Notes under the pieces: model-generated
Told to the model about the DNA's origin: nothing
Database searches by the model: none
The model's input: only the letters and a program-made list of their open reading frames with translations
Shown here: in pieces, positions 11,093 to 22,700 of the stretch
Layout of the letters: each line of letters opens with the position of its first letter
Position numbering within the stretch: the stretch's first letter is position 1
Assembly: GCA_037157565.1 (NCBI GenBank)
Contig: JAZHRO010000002.1
Span: forward strand, 73,334,001 to 73,398,000
Source: Thalassia testudinum
Lineage: Eukaryota > Streptophyta > Magnoliopsida > Alismatales > Hydrocharitaceae
DNA length: 64,000 nucleotides
Direction of reading: 5' to 3'
Made by a program: the position numbers and the translations under genes

Positions 11093-12590
11093 TTAATCAA
11101 GCTCTTTTAATTTAGATAAACCTAGTGAATGACAAATTTGATTAAACCTATCTTTTGGTAAGGGTTTTGTGAATATATCTGCTAGTTGATTTTCTGTGTT
11201 AACAAATTCTAAATTGATTTCCCCTTTTAAGACATAATCTCTAAGAAAGTGATGTCTAATATCTATATGTTTGGTCCTAGAGTGTTGTACTAGATTCTTG
11301 GAAAGGTTAATAGCACTTGTGTTGTCACACAAAATCTTGTTATTCTTATAAGATAAACCAAAGTCTTCTAATGTCTGTTTCACCCACAATAGTTGTGAAC
11401 AAGTTAAAGAAGTTGCTACATATTTTGCTTTAGTTGTGGATAGTGATACAGTATTTTGTTTTCTAGAGAACCAAGAGACTAGGGAATTTCTGAGAAATTA
11501 ACAAGTTCCACTAGTACTCTTACTGTCTGTGAAGCTACCTGCATGGTCAGCATCACAAAAGAAATATAATTCCAATGTGTCTGACTTCGAATAAAAAAGT
11601 CCTAAGTCTTGTGTGTTGTTTAGATATCTAAGTATTCTTTTAATAGCATGTAGATGTGATTCTTTAGGGTTTACTTGAAAGCGAGCACACAAACAAGTAC
11701 AAAATAGAATGTCAGGTCTACTTGTAGTTAAATATAATAGAGATCCTAGTACGCTTCTATATAGTTTTTGATCTACTGATTTACCTGTGTCATCAGTTTT
11801 CAATTGGGTAGAAGCTGCCATCGGTGTTTCTTTACCTTTGACTTTATCCATCAAGAATTTCTTCAATATCTTTGTTGTGTATTTTGTTTGAGATATGAAG
11901 ATTCCGAAGGATAGTTGATCAATCTGAAGACCTAGGAATAACTTGAGTTCCCCATCATTCTCATCTCAAATTGATCCTGCATTACCTTTGCAAAGTCTTA
12001 GCAAAGTAGATCATTAGTAGCACCAAAAATGATATCTACATATATTTGAATTATTAAGAGATCATTTTCTTTTCTTTTGGTAAATAAGGTTGGATCTATT
12101 TGACCAATTTTAAACTCATTGTCAAGGTATGATTTTAATCTATCATACTAAGCTCGTGGAGCTTGTTTTAGACAATATAATGCTTTGTTTAATTTGTATA
12201 CGTGTTCTGGATGATTCGGATCTTCAAAACCTAAATGTTGTTTAACAAAGACTTCCTCTTTGATGAATCCATTTAGAAAAGCACTTTTGACATCCATTTG
12301 GAAGAGTTTGAATTCCATATGGGCTGCAAAAGCTAGCAACATTCTAATAGATTCTAGTCGAGCAGCAGGTGCATATGTTTCATCAAAATCTATTCCTTCT
12401 TCTTGATTGTATCCTTGAGCCACAAGTCTAGCTTTATTTCTAACTACATTTCCTAATTCATCAAGTTTGTTCCTAAAATCCCACTTGGTTCCTATAATGG
12501 TTTGTGATTCAGGCTTTGAAACAATTTCCCATACTTGATTTTTCTTAAATTGATTTAGCTCATCTTCCATAGCAATAATCCAACAGTTGT
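11093..12590 (-). pseudogene. pol: Copia pol: reverse transcriptase and RNase H (degenerate)
   Basis: The reverse transcriptase start is clear at 12570-12148, with [30 protein letters not shown], the [10 protein letters not shown] block and [16 protein letters not shown]. The frame then breaks. Near 12035 the catalytic motif reads YVDIIFGATN, one Asp short of the expected YVDD. RNase H pieces follow at 11866-11498 (GSLLYLTTSRPDI, CDADHAGS) and 11389-11093 (CDNTSAINLSKN, RTKHIDIRHHFLRD, ADIFTKPLP), the latter ending the polyprotein at 11093. Together these would make and process the cDNA. Several frameshifts and stops make it non-functional. Confidence 0.9.
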
Positions 12591-12624
12591 CTGAAGAAGC
12601 TTCCCTAACATTTTTAGGTTCTAA

Positions 12625-13647
12625 TTATGAAATAAAGGCTGTAAAGGCTAGTGTGTTAAGGGAAGATCTGGTTTGAACTCCTTTTGACAAATCTCCTATT
12701 ACCAGTTCTTTAGGATGATCTTTCACAAAAGAGATATCTTTGGGTAGTTCACTAGAAATATTCTCTTCTGGAATGTTCGATGGATCATGTACTAGTTCAT
12801 CATCATCAATCATAGAAGATTTAGGTTGTACTAAAGTTTCATCAAATGATACATGCATTGTTTCCTCAACAATAGAGTTCTTCTTATTAAAGACCCTATA
12901 GGCTTTACTTCTGGTTGAATAGCCTAGGAAAATTCCTTCTAAGCTTTTAGCATCGAACTTATCAATATTATCTATAATGTTAAGTATAAAGCATCAACAT
13001 CCGAAAATCTTGAAGTAGGAAATTCTAGGTGTTCTTCCATGATAGAGTTCAAAAGGTGTCTTCTTTAGGATTGGTCTAATCAAGGTTCTATTCTAGATAT
13101 AGCAAGCAGTGTTTACAGTCTCAACCCAAAAATATCAAGGCAGCTTTGACTTGCACAGCATTGTGAGGGCATACTCTTGCAAAGTCTTATTTTTTCTCTC
13201 AACTACACCATTCTGAGGTGCAGCTCTAGGAAAGGCAAACTCATATTTGATTCCATATTGATCACAAAAATTTGAACAAGATTCATTTTCAAATTCTCCA
13301 CCATGATCACTTCTGATCCTAATTACCTCAGATCCTTTTTCATTCTGTAATCTTCTAACTAGTTTGCTAAAGGAATCTATGGTTAAGTCCTTACTTTTTA
13401 AGAAGAATACCCAAGTAAATCTAGAGAAGTTGTCAATTATGACTAAACAGTATCTGCACCTGCTTATGTTTTCGGATTTGGTTGGTTCGAACAAGTCTAA
13501 GTGAAGTTGCTCCAGGGGTTGAGAAGTGCTGACCATCCTTTTTGGTTTAAATAGATTTTTGGTTTGTTTACCAACTTGACAAGAATCGTAAACTTTGCTT
13601 TTCTTGAAGTTGATCTTTGGCAGTCCCTTGACAAGTTCATGTTTCAC
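12625..13647 (-). pseudogene. pol: Copia pol: integrase
   Basis: The core at 13647-13135 shows HLDLFEP (first Asp), IDNFSRFTWVFFLK, RSDHGGEFEN (second Asp) and APQNGVVERKNKTLQE with the catalytic Glu, spaced as in copia integrases. The C-terminal part (to ~12870, GYSTRS-KAYRVFNKK type) is in pieces. A linker with many acidic residues, ETLVQPKSSMIDDDELVHD (12840-12780), leads to reverse transcriptase. In the family, integrase joins the cDNA to host DNA. Stops near 13134 and 12960-13080 inactivate this copy. Confidence 0.88.
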
Positions 13648-13649
13648 AA

Positions 13650-14090
13650 GTTACTAATGTTTCCCATGTGAACATGACCTAGTCGTTTATGCCAAAGTGT
13701 TGCTTCTTCGTTAGATACGACTAGATATTCAACACTATCGTATTTGTCAAAGTTTACAGTGTAAATGTCTTTATACCTATTTCCTTTAGAATAATCTATT
13801 TTGTTTCTTTAGTATGAATTTTAAAACCTTTTGATGTGAATGTGATTTTATTCCCTTTATCACATATTTATCTTACACTTAACAAATTATGTTTTAAACC
13901 TTTAACTAAATGCACGTTATCAAAAGAGGTAGAAGAGTTACCAATTTGGTAAGTACCAATAATACAACCCTTGTGGTTGTTCCCAAACGTGACCATACCA
14001 CCTTCCTGAAAGTTGAGCTGTAGGAATAGGTCTTCTTAGCTGATCATGTGCTTGGAATTGTCGCTATCCATTATCCACCTTTCTTCTCTT
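13650..14090 (-). pseudogene. pol: Copia pol: protease end and GAG-pre-integrase
   Basis: Translated on the minus strand, this stretch shows a protease-like WIMDSDNSKHM near 14050-14085, where the family has D-S-G. The Gly is replaced, so the catalytic triad looks lost. It is followed by LVKGLKHNLLSV near 13890 and LWHKRLGHVH near 13670, the usual GAG-pre-integrase signature. In-frame stops occur (for example near 13810 and 13650). Confidence 0.75.
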
Positions 14091-14099
14091 TCCTATCAT

Positions 14100-14599
14100 T
14101 GGTTTGTGATTGTGAGGCTTTGTTTGATAAAGTGGCTTCAATGCTCCATTGATTTGTTGGAAAGTCCACTTATAATCTACAGAACCTACAAAACAAGATT
14201 GCAAAATACTTTTTGGTACCCATTTTTGTTTGGGTCCACGGTGGTTAGTTTGCGTTGCCTACTTTGGCAAGCTACCTTTCTCTTTGTTCTAGCTAGAACT
14301 AGATGCTACATGGTTATTTTTTGGTATATAGCCTAACCCAAATTTTGTGGTGCTCTAGGTTTATGTTCTTAACAATTTATGCAAGTTTCTACTTCCATTT
14401 GTGAATTTAGTCAGATCATTTAAAAGACTAGCAGAGTTCTCTTTCAATTATCAGTATCTACCTTTAAATTATCTATCTGTGATTTTAATGACAAGATTTC
14501 AACAGATAATTCTTTGTTTTGTTGAGTAAGTATATCTTTGTGTGTTCTTCCTTCTCCTAATGCTTTAGTTAGGTTTTTATTTTATATTTTTAATGACTT
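14100..14599 (-). other. Degenerate gag-protease linker
   Basis: Sequence between the gag acidic tail and the protease remnant. It lacks an intact frame and is AT-rich; presumably decayed gag/protease coding DNA. No independent feature is seen. Confidence 0.45.
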
Positions 14600-14745
14600 A
14601 GCTATGTCATGCATCTCAAAAAAAGCTTCTAATAACTTATCTTATGAAAAAAATTTACCTCATCTTCTAGTGCCATTAGTCCTAGAAGAGCTTCTTCTAC
14701 GGAGGTTTCTTCTTCTTCTGTGCTTGAGTCTGATTCTTCCCATGT

Positions 14746-16068
14746 TTTTTATTTGAGAAGAGGAGTGCTATCAAAAATGATAGCAGATCAAGTTCATTTA
14801 TTCATATGCCAAAAAAGCCATTACATAGAGTCACACCACTCTTTCACATGCCCCTGACACTCCCTTACAATTGCGCCCACATAAATAGAACCCCCCTAAA
14901 AAGATGCTCATTACGAGCACGCAATATACACCACATAACAGCCACCATCTTCGGCTATTGGTTCCTTGATATCACAAGTTTCCTCCAGAGGTCGTCCCAC
15001 ATGGGTAAAGGCTTCCCACATACAGCACTCCAACTATGATCCGTCACCAAGAAAGAAGAGAAAAGGTGCATCCTGTTATCCGTGTTGAAACCACATAGTG
15101 GACAATTCTGTTGTGGGGTGCCCAGCCTTCTACTCCTTAAATCGCCAGTTATAAGCCCATCCATCCTACAAAGCCATAAACAGATTTTAAGCTTAAGTGG
15201 AATTTTCATTTTCCAAATCTTGGCGCAATCGGTGTCTGCAGGAGTGAGGGTATCAGCCGAGACCACCATCAGCCTCCAATAGGCCTTGGTAGAATTAAAC
15301 AAACCATTCTTCCATTGGTAGCCATCCTCCCCTTCTGCAGGCTGGAGAGCCGTCAGATTAGCAAACATCCATGTAAGTTCAGTCTGAGTTCTTCCCCCCT
15401 CGCGCGCACCAGCAGCATCAGGAAACCACTTGCCATTCTCCTCATCCCATAAATCTCTGACCAACACCCTGCTTTCCCCTGCTGCCGCAAAGACCCTTGG
15501 ATAAGCCTCCCTCAGCTTGCCCAGATCAGACCACGCATCATCCTAGAACAGAAAACTTCTTAGGCACAAACTCTGACCAATTGTCCTGGATTGCCCTCCT
15601 CACTGACTGCCAAAATGGAGAGGGTCGGCTAGGGACCCTACTCCACACCTGCACCTATGAAGGACCATATGAGTCTCTAATTAATTGGGACCACATCTTG
15701 TCAGCATCCACCATTAGCTTAACTGCCCACTTCAATAGCAAAGAGTCGTTGAACTCTTTCAATGATCTAATACCCATACCTCCCTTAGACCGAGGTCTAC
15801 ATAGATGATGCCATTTCACCAGATGTAGGAGCCTGCCTATCGACTTTGCCCCCTTCCAGAAGAAGCGCTTCCTCATCATGTCAAGCCTCTTCCAAATAGA
15901 TTTCAGTGGTCTGAATACATAGAAAAAAAGGATCGAAATCGATGTGATGACTGAATTCAACAAGATCAGCCATCCACCCTTCGACAAAAATCTGCTACTC
16001 CATGATTCCAGTTTGGTAGTTACCTCCTCAAAAAGAGACGCCCAATCACTCTTCTTCATCTTCTTATC
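14746..16068 (-). mobile_element. 5'-truncated LINE, copy 2, inserted in copia gag
   Basis: Boundaries are unusually clear. To the left of the A-run (T6ATTT on the plus strand, 14746-14754) lies TTCTTCCCATGT (14734-14745). To the right of the 5' end lies TTCATCCCATGT (16069-16080). This is a 12-bp target duplication with one mismatch. The 3' UTR stem-loop (14766-14785) and zf-RVT region match LINE copy 1. The insertion is in the same orientation as gag, so the two frames read through as a chance gag-LINE fusion (16341-15655). Confidence 0.92.
14955..16060 (-). pseudogene. LINE ORF2 C-terminal part (copy 2)
   Basis: It begins at MKKSDWASLFEE, corresponding to a point after the reverse transcriptase active site in copy 1, and carries the thumb-like region (SRFLSKGGWLILLNSV, RFFWKGAKSIG, SKGGMGIRSLKEFN). 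After a break it continues with the zf-RVT domain (15467-14955: RTQTELTWM, LKICLWLCRMDGL, CPLCGFNTDNRMHLFSS). No catalytic domain is left. It is more complete than copy 1 between 15655 and 16060, where copy 1 has stops. Confidence 0.88.
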
Positions 16069-17026
16069 TTCATCCCATGTTGCTTTGAAAGCCTTCTTCT
16101 TTCCATCCTTAATAAAAAACTTTTTCTTCTTTTCTGACTCCTTCTTGAGAAGTGGACAGTCTTTCTTGATGTGTCCCTTTCTCTTGTAGTTGTAGCAGAT
16201 GATTGCATCCTTCTTGGATTCTTCTTTCTTCTTCCTCCAGCTCCTCTTATTCTTGAGGAACTTTCTAAATTTTTTGGAGAGAAGAGCTGTCTTCCTCTTC
16301 TTCTCCGCTTGATGATTCTTCAGATTCCTGATTTGCTTCAAGGGCTATGATCTTCTTTTTGGTTCCTTCATCTTCTTGCTCCTTCATGTGTTGGAGCTAA
16401 ACTTCATAAGCCATCAGACTTCCAATAAGATCGTCCAGTTTCAGGGTGGACAGATCTTTTGATTCTTGAATGGCTGTTGTCTTGGTCTCCCAATCACTGG
16501 TAAGTGAACAAAGGATCTTCCTTACCAGTTCATTCTTTATGTGTTGATCTAGATTCCGTAGGGAGTTTATGATGTCCATGAATCGTGTGAACATCTCCTT
16601 GATAGACTCCCCCTTCATCCTTAAAAGCTCATAATTTTGCATTAGTAAATTTACTCTAGTTTCTTTTACCTTAGTTGTTCCCTCATGGGTGACTTCAAGG
16701 ATGCTTCAGATCTCGTATGTCATTTTGCACGTAGAGATGCAGTTGAATTCTACTTTTGAAAGCTCGCAAAAGATTGCGTTCATTGCTTTGGCATTGTGGG
16801 TTGCCATCTTCTTTTGGTCTAGTGTCACCACCACTCCTTGATTTCAGGATGAGTGTATTTGAATGTGATGACATCCCATACCTCAAAGTCCATGGATTCA
16901 CGGAAGATCTGCATCCTAGTCTTCCAATATCCATAGTTTGTCTTGTCGAAGAGAGGAGGACGAATTGCAGATTGCCACCCAGCGTATGTGTCGACAGAAG
17001 ACTTTGACATCTTTCTAGACAACTAA

Positions 17027-17040
17027 GCTCTGATACCAAG
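17027..17040 (-). promoter_or_regulatory. Primer-binding site of the Sirevirus-like element
   Basis: The minus strand reads TGGTATCAGAGC, complementary to the 3' end of initiator Met-tRNA. It lies two bases from the LTR edge (TGGTAGG on the plus strand at 17041). Confidence 0.93.
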
Positions 17041-17052
17041 TGGTAGGAATAT
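17041..17052 (-). repeat. Detached end of the 5' LTR of the Sirevirus-like element
   Basis: TGGTAGGAATAT is identical to the first 12 bases of the other LTR (8043-8054). The rest of this LTR resumes at 18695, so the LTR was opened here by the 17053-18689 insertion. The last five bases, AATAT, are the target duplication of that insertion. Confidence 0.92.
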
Positions 17053-17660
17053 TGATGTAAACACGTTTACACTACTTAAGATGTCTATTTATGCATGTTC
17101 TTAAGCATAGGATTGCATTGCATGCTATAAATAGTGCATAACATGCATCATCTTGCATTTAGAGTAGTTTGAATAAAATGGAGGTTAATTGTCTCCTTTT
17201 ATGTGCTTGGATAGGGCAAACTTTTTATCGGGGCCTCGGATCGAAGATCCAACCATACAGATGTGATCAGGGAGATGATTGGAGTTCAACGACTCCAAAA
17301 TCACCCTGATCAGGCATCTATAGCATTAGATAGTGACCGGGGAAACCTAGAAGATCAAGGGCCAAGATGATGTAAATCCGCACTTCAAACGACAAATCCG
17401 ACCACACGGATGGATTCGGATCGATGATCGCAGCCTAACGACACAAAAATCGAGTCAATCCGACATCCGTGGCACCATCTACATGATCCAGAAGATGGAC
17501 GGCCAAGATGGCACCATGTGGTGCCATCTCAGCCATCCAACCAGCCATCAGGTCCACCGCTGCCTTTCCAAAGAGAATCCAACGCGTGATCTGGGCCGTT
17601 GGATCTCGATCCAACGGTCCTAAACGCGCATTCAAAACTTCAGCTGCCGCCCCATCCACG

Positions 17661-17735
17661 CGTGCAGCGCAGTGGATAAGGCACTCTGTTGCCTTCAGAC
17701 GCGGGATCGTATGCGGGTGGGCGTGCAGCGAGGCG
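17661..17735 (+). other. tRNA-like fragment inside the solo LTR
   Basis: GCGCAGTGGATAAGGC resembles a tRNA D-arm with A-box. It is followed by CTCTG-TTGCCTT-CAGAC, a near-complete anticodon stem-loop, and a GCGGGT stretch in the T-arm position. No intact T-loop (GTTCGA) or acceptor stem is visible, so this is not a tRNA gene. It could be a captured tRNA piece, a SINE remnant or chance. Confidence 0.3.
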
Positions 17736-18176
17736 GGCGAAGGTGCGATTTAAGCCGTCCGATCTCACGATTGGATGGCTGAGGATGGCTGAACATGCGC
17801 AAGCGTTGCGCGTGCAAGCAAGCTAGCGGGCGTGCACACGCCGCCCACTACGCCCATGTCAGACCTTTAGCGATGGTTTTATCCATCACTAAAGGTCCTA
17901 AATTAATGTTTTTAAAGATGTAATGACCAAATTGCCCCCACTCCTTGCAACTATAAAAGGAGACCCCCTCCACACAAAATTCTCATCCCTTCCTTCTCTT
18001 CTCTCCCTCTCCAAAGCTCAAGAGAAGCTTGTCCCACACTCGGGATGCTTCTCACGAGATAAAGTCAAATTTTCATCCCCCTTCGGAAGTGGATCCCGCA
18101 ACGACGAAGATGTGCTACCCCATTCCCGTTCTTCTGCTTCATCCTCCTTCGTCCAGGCATAGTCCCGTCCGGCTCG

Positions 18177-18364
18177 TCCTCCAAGCGACCGTCGAGGAGG
18201 ATATTTCTCTCTCCATTCTTTTTACTATTTTCTAGAATAGATTTACTGCTTTCTAGAGTAGTTCTGCTCATCCTCCAAGCGACCGTCAAGGAGGATATTT
18301 CTCTCTCCATTCTTTTAATGCTTTCTAGTGTAATTATTTTCTGCTTTCTACTTGTAATGTTTAG
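18177..18364 (+). repeat. Tandem duplication of ~94 bp containing a hairpin
   Basis: TCCTCCAAGCGACCGTC, AGGAGGATATTTCTCTC and CATTCTTTT occur at 18177 and again at 18271, so the period is about 94. Each unit contains a stem, TCCTCC...GGAGGA. It lies just downstream of the putative promoter of the solo LTR, in its transcribed part. Confidence 0.85.
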
Positions 18365-18694
18365 TGAAACAAACAATCTCTTTAATGATGAATTCCCTAT
18401 TCATTCTACATCTCATTTTGATTTCTGTTTGTAATATTCTCTCTCTTACTCTCTCTCTCTCTCTTCTATTTATTGTAAATAGTTAGATAGTTTTAATCAA
18501 TTGAGTTACTTCGTGACAAATAAAATCAAACGCGTAGTTTTTAAATCAAACATCTGCCTCCCTGTGTTTGACCCGGAATTTCAATTTCGGTATAAATTTT
18601 ATTTGTTGAACATGAGTTCTTCGCTTTCAAGCTACAACGACAAGGTTTTAAAACCAAACACGTTAGCATAGCAATTCTTACATTCAACAAATAT

Positions 18695-19701
18695 CCTGTG
18701 GATCGCAACTAAATACTAGAGGGGAGGGGTGAATAGTATTGCTTTGAATTATATGCACAGATTAAAAATAAAGCACCAGAGATTCATGCACAGAGTATAC
18801 CTGATTTATAATCGAAACCCAATCTGGGTGAAAACCACTACCTAAGCCTCCCAGATTAGGATTTTTCCAACTAGGAAATGCTAGCCAATCCACTAAACCA
18901 TACCACTTGAACGAGGGTGGCACAACCTCTTACAATCCACTTCCCTTTTATCCTGAAGAGAAGCAAAAACAACAACTATGGATCTTCCAAACAAACTTGG
19001 AATCCGCAAATCAAAACAACAAAGTAAAATAACAATAATGAATTCTATGGAACCTCAATAAATGATCAAACCGATTTTTCGTAGAGGTTAGAGGTGTCGT
19101 GCTTTTGAAGAACATGAAGAAAAAGGTGCAAAAGCCTTTGGAAATAAGCACGAGAAGCTCCATTTTTTATTGGTATTTCTATTTAAAAGTTATTAAATAA
19201 TGGGCTGCGTACGACCTCTATTTATACAAAATGTTTTGCCTGAATAGGAAATTAAATTGGTCGATCAATTAAGTTTAATTGGTCGATTAAAAAGAAATTT
19301 GGTCGATTAATTAAGAAGGTTGGTCAATCACTGATTGATCGATCAATTAGCTTTGTTGGTCAATCAAGAGGATTTTTCTCAACTTCCTAAAATGGGCTGA
19401 TTTGATCAGTCAATTAATTTGGTAGGTCGATCAAGGTGATTTGGTCGATCAATTATATAGTTTGGTTGATCAATAACCCTAAAAGTTTGATTTTGAAAAG
19501 ATGCGCGAAAAATTCGTATTTGAGTTTTATTTGAGGTTTCTTACAATAATGCCCTAAACTCAAATAAATATAAAAAGATGCACATTAGCAACTATCTTCT
19601 CTTGTCTTGAAAGATGCTTTGATGCTTTAATTCGAGATAGTCCTAAAATGTTAGTCTAGCAATAAACATAATTTTGGTGTATCAAAATAGATGTACTTAC
19701 A
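18695..19701 (-). repeat. 5' LTR of the Sirevirus-like element, main part
   Basis: It matches 8055-9042 throughout. It ends GTACTTACA at 19701 where the other LTR ends GTGCTTACA. It carries about ten copies of the TTGGTCGATCAA-type motif between 19255 and 19475, with one extra block near 19258-19290 that the 3' LTR lacks. Confidence 0.9.
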
Positions 19702-22700
19702 GCTGCTCACTGTAGTCCTACATCAGGAATTTTGGAGCTCGCAGTGGCATATAAAAGGATTTTGTGATAAAGGTTATTCGCCTCAGCACACGGGGTGACG
19801 TCCCACTTACCGCATGTGTGCACACCTCACCTGCTATACACATCAATGGGTATAGTCCCTGATCCGCTTACCCGAATACCCATATACCCGGTACTGTTCA
19901 CCTGGATCTGACTTAAGAAACAAGAAAGAGAATCGAGGAAGGGGGAGGGTTTTGCTCTGTGTTTAAGCTAAGTCGTCGTTGTTTAAGAAATGCGTTGTAG
20001 TATAGGATAAAATCGCTCAAATTATTTAAATTTATATGCTCAGATTCAGAAAATAGAGTCTAAGGTCGATCACAGGGAGCAAGTATGAGAGCAATTCATT
20101 CTTACTAATCACAATTTAATCAGAAATATAAGTAATTATAACCAAAACTTCATTTAGAGCAAACCAGAATGATATATATATGAAACTAAGTACCAGTGTG
20201 CAAAAAGATCGAGTTTAAATAGTGATTTAAATCACCAATTTAATCCTAATATTAAGCTCAAATAAATGCACAATATCTCTCAATCAAATATGGCATGTCA
20301 ACCAAGTTAAATATTCCAATAGTAACTTCAGAACTAAGGCACCAGCAGAAATTAAAGGAAGGCACAAGGCATCAGACGCCTTAAGTTGCTTAAGGCACTA
20401 AGACACAGTGCTAACAAAAGAGGCAAAGGCCTCCTTCTCTCTCCTTCATGCCTCAAGAGAGAGGCAAGCACAACACAGCACAAAGGCAAAGGCCTCAGAA
20501 TCGGTTAAGTGTAGAGAGCAAAGGTGCGAAGGGAAAAACCCTCCCTCTCTCTTTTCTTTTCTCTCTCAGAACAGACGGACCGGACCCAGGTAACCAGGTA
20601 ATCGGATCCAAACCTAGCCCCGCGTAGCGTGTGCACGAGCGAGGGCATGGACGAGCGCGTGAGGTGCGGCATGTGGAGGGGTGTAGGGTAGGGACCTAAC
20701 CCTTGTGTTCGAAGGCGAATAGGTAGAAGCAGTTTTCCCTTTTATGCGCTGTTGGGGCTTCTGCTGTTAACGATGCGGGACCATCCCATGCTTCTTTGTC
20801 GCAACGCAGCAATAAGAGATGGAGCTTCAAATTGGAGGCAAGGGAAGCACCTACTACTTCAATTGGAAGTCTGGAGCACTTCCTGGGAGTCGTCCGCAAC
20901 AACTGGAGCAGAGAGCGCTGAAGAAAATGGTTCGAAGATAGCTGGCAAAGCCAAAGAAGATGAAAGCAGTGGTGGGGCTCCGGCGTGTACCTAACAAGGA
21001 GAATACGACCTTTCGACCCTATCAGAAAAGCTTAGAAGGTTCGCTAGACATCGACGAGTGTCATGGTGGTGATGGCATCGCGTGAGTGGGTGTGGAGGTC
21101 TGGCGACCTCAGTGAAGGTGTGTGCAGGTTTTTGGTGGTTGCATGAACAAATAGGGGGAGGGCTTTTTGCTAGGGTGGTGTGGCGAAGCTCATGGAGGTG
21201 GCAGCGAGGCGTTTCATGGTCTGTAGTGGGCGGGAGGCTACTCCAGAGCATCACCGGAGTGGAGAACGAAGGTGGTGTTGAGGGCAGTATGGTGGTCGTG
21301 AGTGAGTTGTGAGTGTGGGGAAAAAAAGTAGAGGGAGAGAGGAAGGGAGAGAGAGGCTTAGAGGGGAAGGAGATGGACGGAGGGCACCGGTTGTGTCTGA
21401 TCGGAGCCAGAGACGAAGATGAGATCGACGAGTTGGAGCAGCGACGACAAGGAGGAAGGAGGCCCCTACTGTGGCTGGCAAGGAGCGGAGTTAAGAGGGG
21501 AACGTAGACGGTCGTCCAATTTGATGGTTGGACAGTCGGAAGAGGAGAGCGGAGAGGGTCACCGAAGCGGTGTTTTGACGTGTTCGAAGAAGGAAGAGAA
21601 GAGGATTTTCCAAGTCAAAACTCGCTAATTTGAGAAGGCAGGGTTGCTAGAGCTTATATAGAGCTCATGGTCGAGCTCTAGAACAGGGAGGAGCTCTGAT
21701 TGGCTCCTTTGGGAATCAAGAAAACACCCACTGATTTCGTGCATTCACATGCATGAATCAGAGTGATTTAGCATTTAGGAACAGTCCCAATGGATTCTCC
21801 ATAGTATGAACATAATCCCCCTAATTTTGGTGGGATTTGATAATGATTTGAATGGGATTTGCTTAGGTCAAAACTTGTGTAGAGGTTGGGTTTGACCTCA
21901 ATAGTAACAACGGGCTATTTGTGAAGGAGATGACAAACTTAGGGACCTATATGCAATGATTTCAAAAGTTAGGGGCATGTATGAGAGAGAAAGAGTCAGA
22001 TTAGACCAAAATGCAAACTAGGTTAAGATGAACTCTGATTGGGCCCAAATTTTGGTACAAACCTAATTTGGACCCAAGGAATCTGATGGTGAAGTTGGAT
22101 TTTAGTTTTGGCCAAGTTTGACTAGAAAATATATGTAAAAACCCAATTTATGGCAAAATTCCGTCTGAGATTTAAGGTCAAAATGGGTTCCGAAGGTCAA
22201 ATCAAGGATACCAAACCTTAAGGTTAGAAGGTTTAGATAAATTTCATCTTGGCCAAAACCTCTGTATTTTAAGCAGGTTTGAAATTAGGGTTTCGGGTGC
22301 TGTATTGGTTCTCGAAATACGTGAAATCCCGTTTCTGTTTGTATGGACCCACTTATTAGCCTTTAATGCTCATTTGACCTCTATTTCACCCCTAGAACAT
22401 CCCTTGGTTATTCTATGTTCATGATATGCTATTAAAATTGCAGAATTAACCCTAGTTTCTTGCTCTCTTCTCAAAACATAATAAGATGGAGATATAACCC
22501 TCAGATGAATATATAAAAGCTTTTATCTTTTTATTCCAGACTAAAATGGGCTATTTAAAGCTCATGATGGTCTTCCCATCGCTTTTCTACCTTGGGAATC
22601 GTGCCCTCCCTCTCCTCTCTCAATACTTAGCCTCTTCAGGCTTAGTGAGGCCCTTGTGCCTTGTGTTGGTTCTGTTGATACCTGGTTCTGTGAAGTTAAG

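Larger units (their letters stand above)
14600..17010 (-). pseudogene. gag: Copia gag, split by LINE copy 2
   Basis: It starts at an ATG at about 17010, 17 bases inside the primer-binding site (MSKSSVDTYAGWQSAIRPPL, then NYGYWKTRMQIF). After a frameshift it continues at 16642-16397 (MKGESIKEMFTRF, IKNELVRKILCSL, GSLMAYEV). Then comes a basic stretch and a zinc knuckle CYNYKRKGHIKKDC at about 16200. At KATWDE (~16075) the LINE interrupts. Gag resumes at 14745 with TWEESDSSTEEEETSVEEA and LLGLMALEDEV. This layout (gag core, basic stretch, one knuckle, acidic tail) is Sirevirus-like. It would form the capsid; it is non-functional here. Confidence 0.85.
17053..18689. mobile_element. Solo LTR, 1637 bp, of Tat/Athila-type gypsy element
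   Basis: It begins TGATGTAAACACG and ends CATTCAACA, that is TG...CA. It is flanked by perfect AATAT duplications (17048-17052 and 18690-18694) and contains no coding region. Read on the plus strand, a promoter-like ACTATAAAAGGAG is at about 17950, followed by a CT-rich leader. The 3' part has CTCCCTGTGTTTGACCC and CTACAACGACA, like the ends of Tat/Athila LTRs. A solo LTR forms when the two LTRs of a full element recombine. Lineage is inferred from end sequences only. Confidence 0.8.
8043..19701 (-). mobile_element. Sirevirus-like Ty1/copia LTR retrotransposon (degenerate, twice interrupted)
   Basis: The minus-strand order is 5' LTR, primer-binding site, gag, GAG-pre-integrase, integrase, reverse transcriptase, RNase H, an extra ORF, polypurine tract and 3' LTR. 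Integrase preceding reverse transcriptase defines copia. The gag type (basic stretch before a zinc knuckle), the long 3' region and the extra ORF after pol point to the Sirevirus/SIRE-Maximus lineage. The two LTRs (8043-9042 and 18695-19701 plus 17041-17052) are close but clearly diverged. GCTGC follows the right LTR and also occurs six bases before the left LTR edge, so the target duplication is uncertain. Interior insertions are a LINE (14746-16068) and a solo LTR (17053-18689). Confidence 0.88.

Noticed and set aside
17661..17735. Functional tRNA gene
   Set aside because: No T-loop GTTCGA and no acceptor stem; only a D-arm and anticodon-arm resemblance within an LTR.
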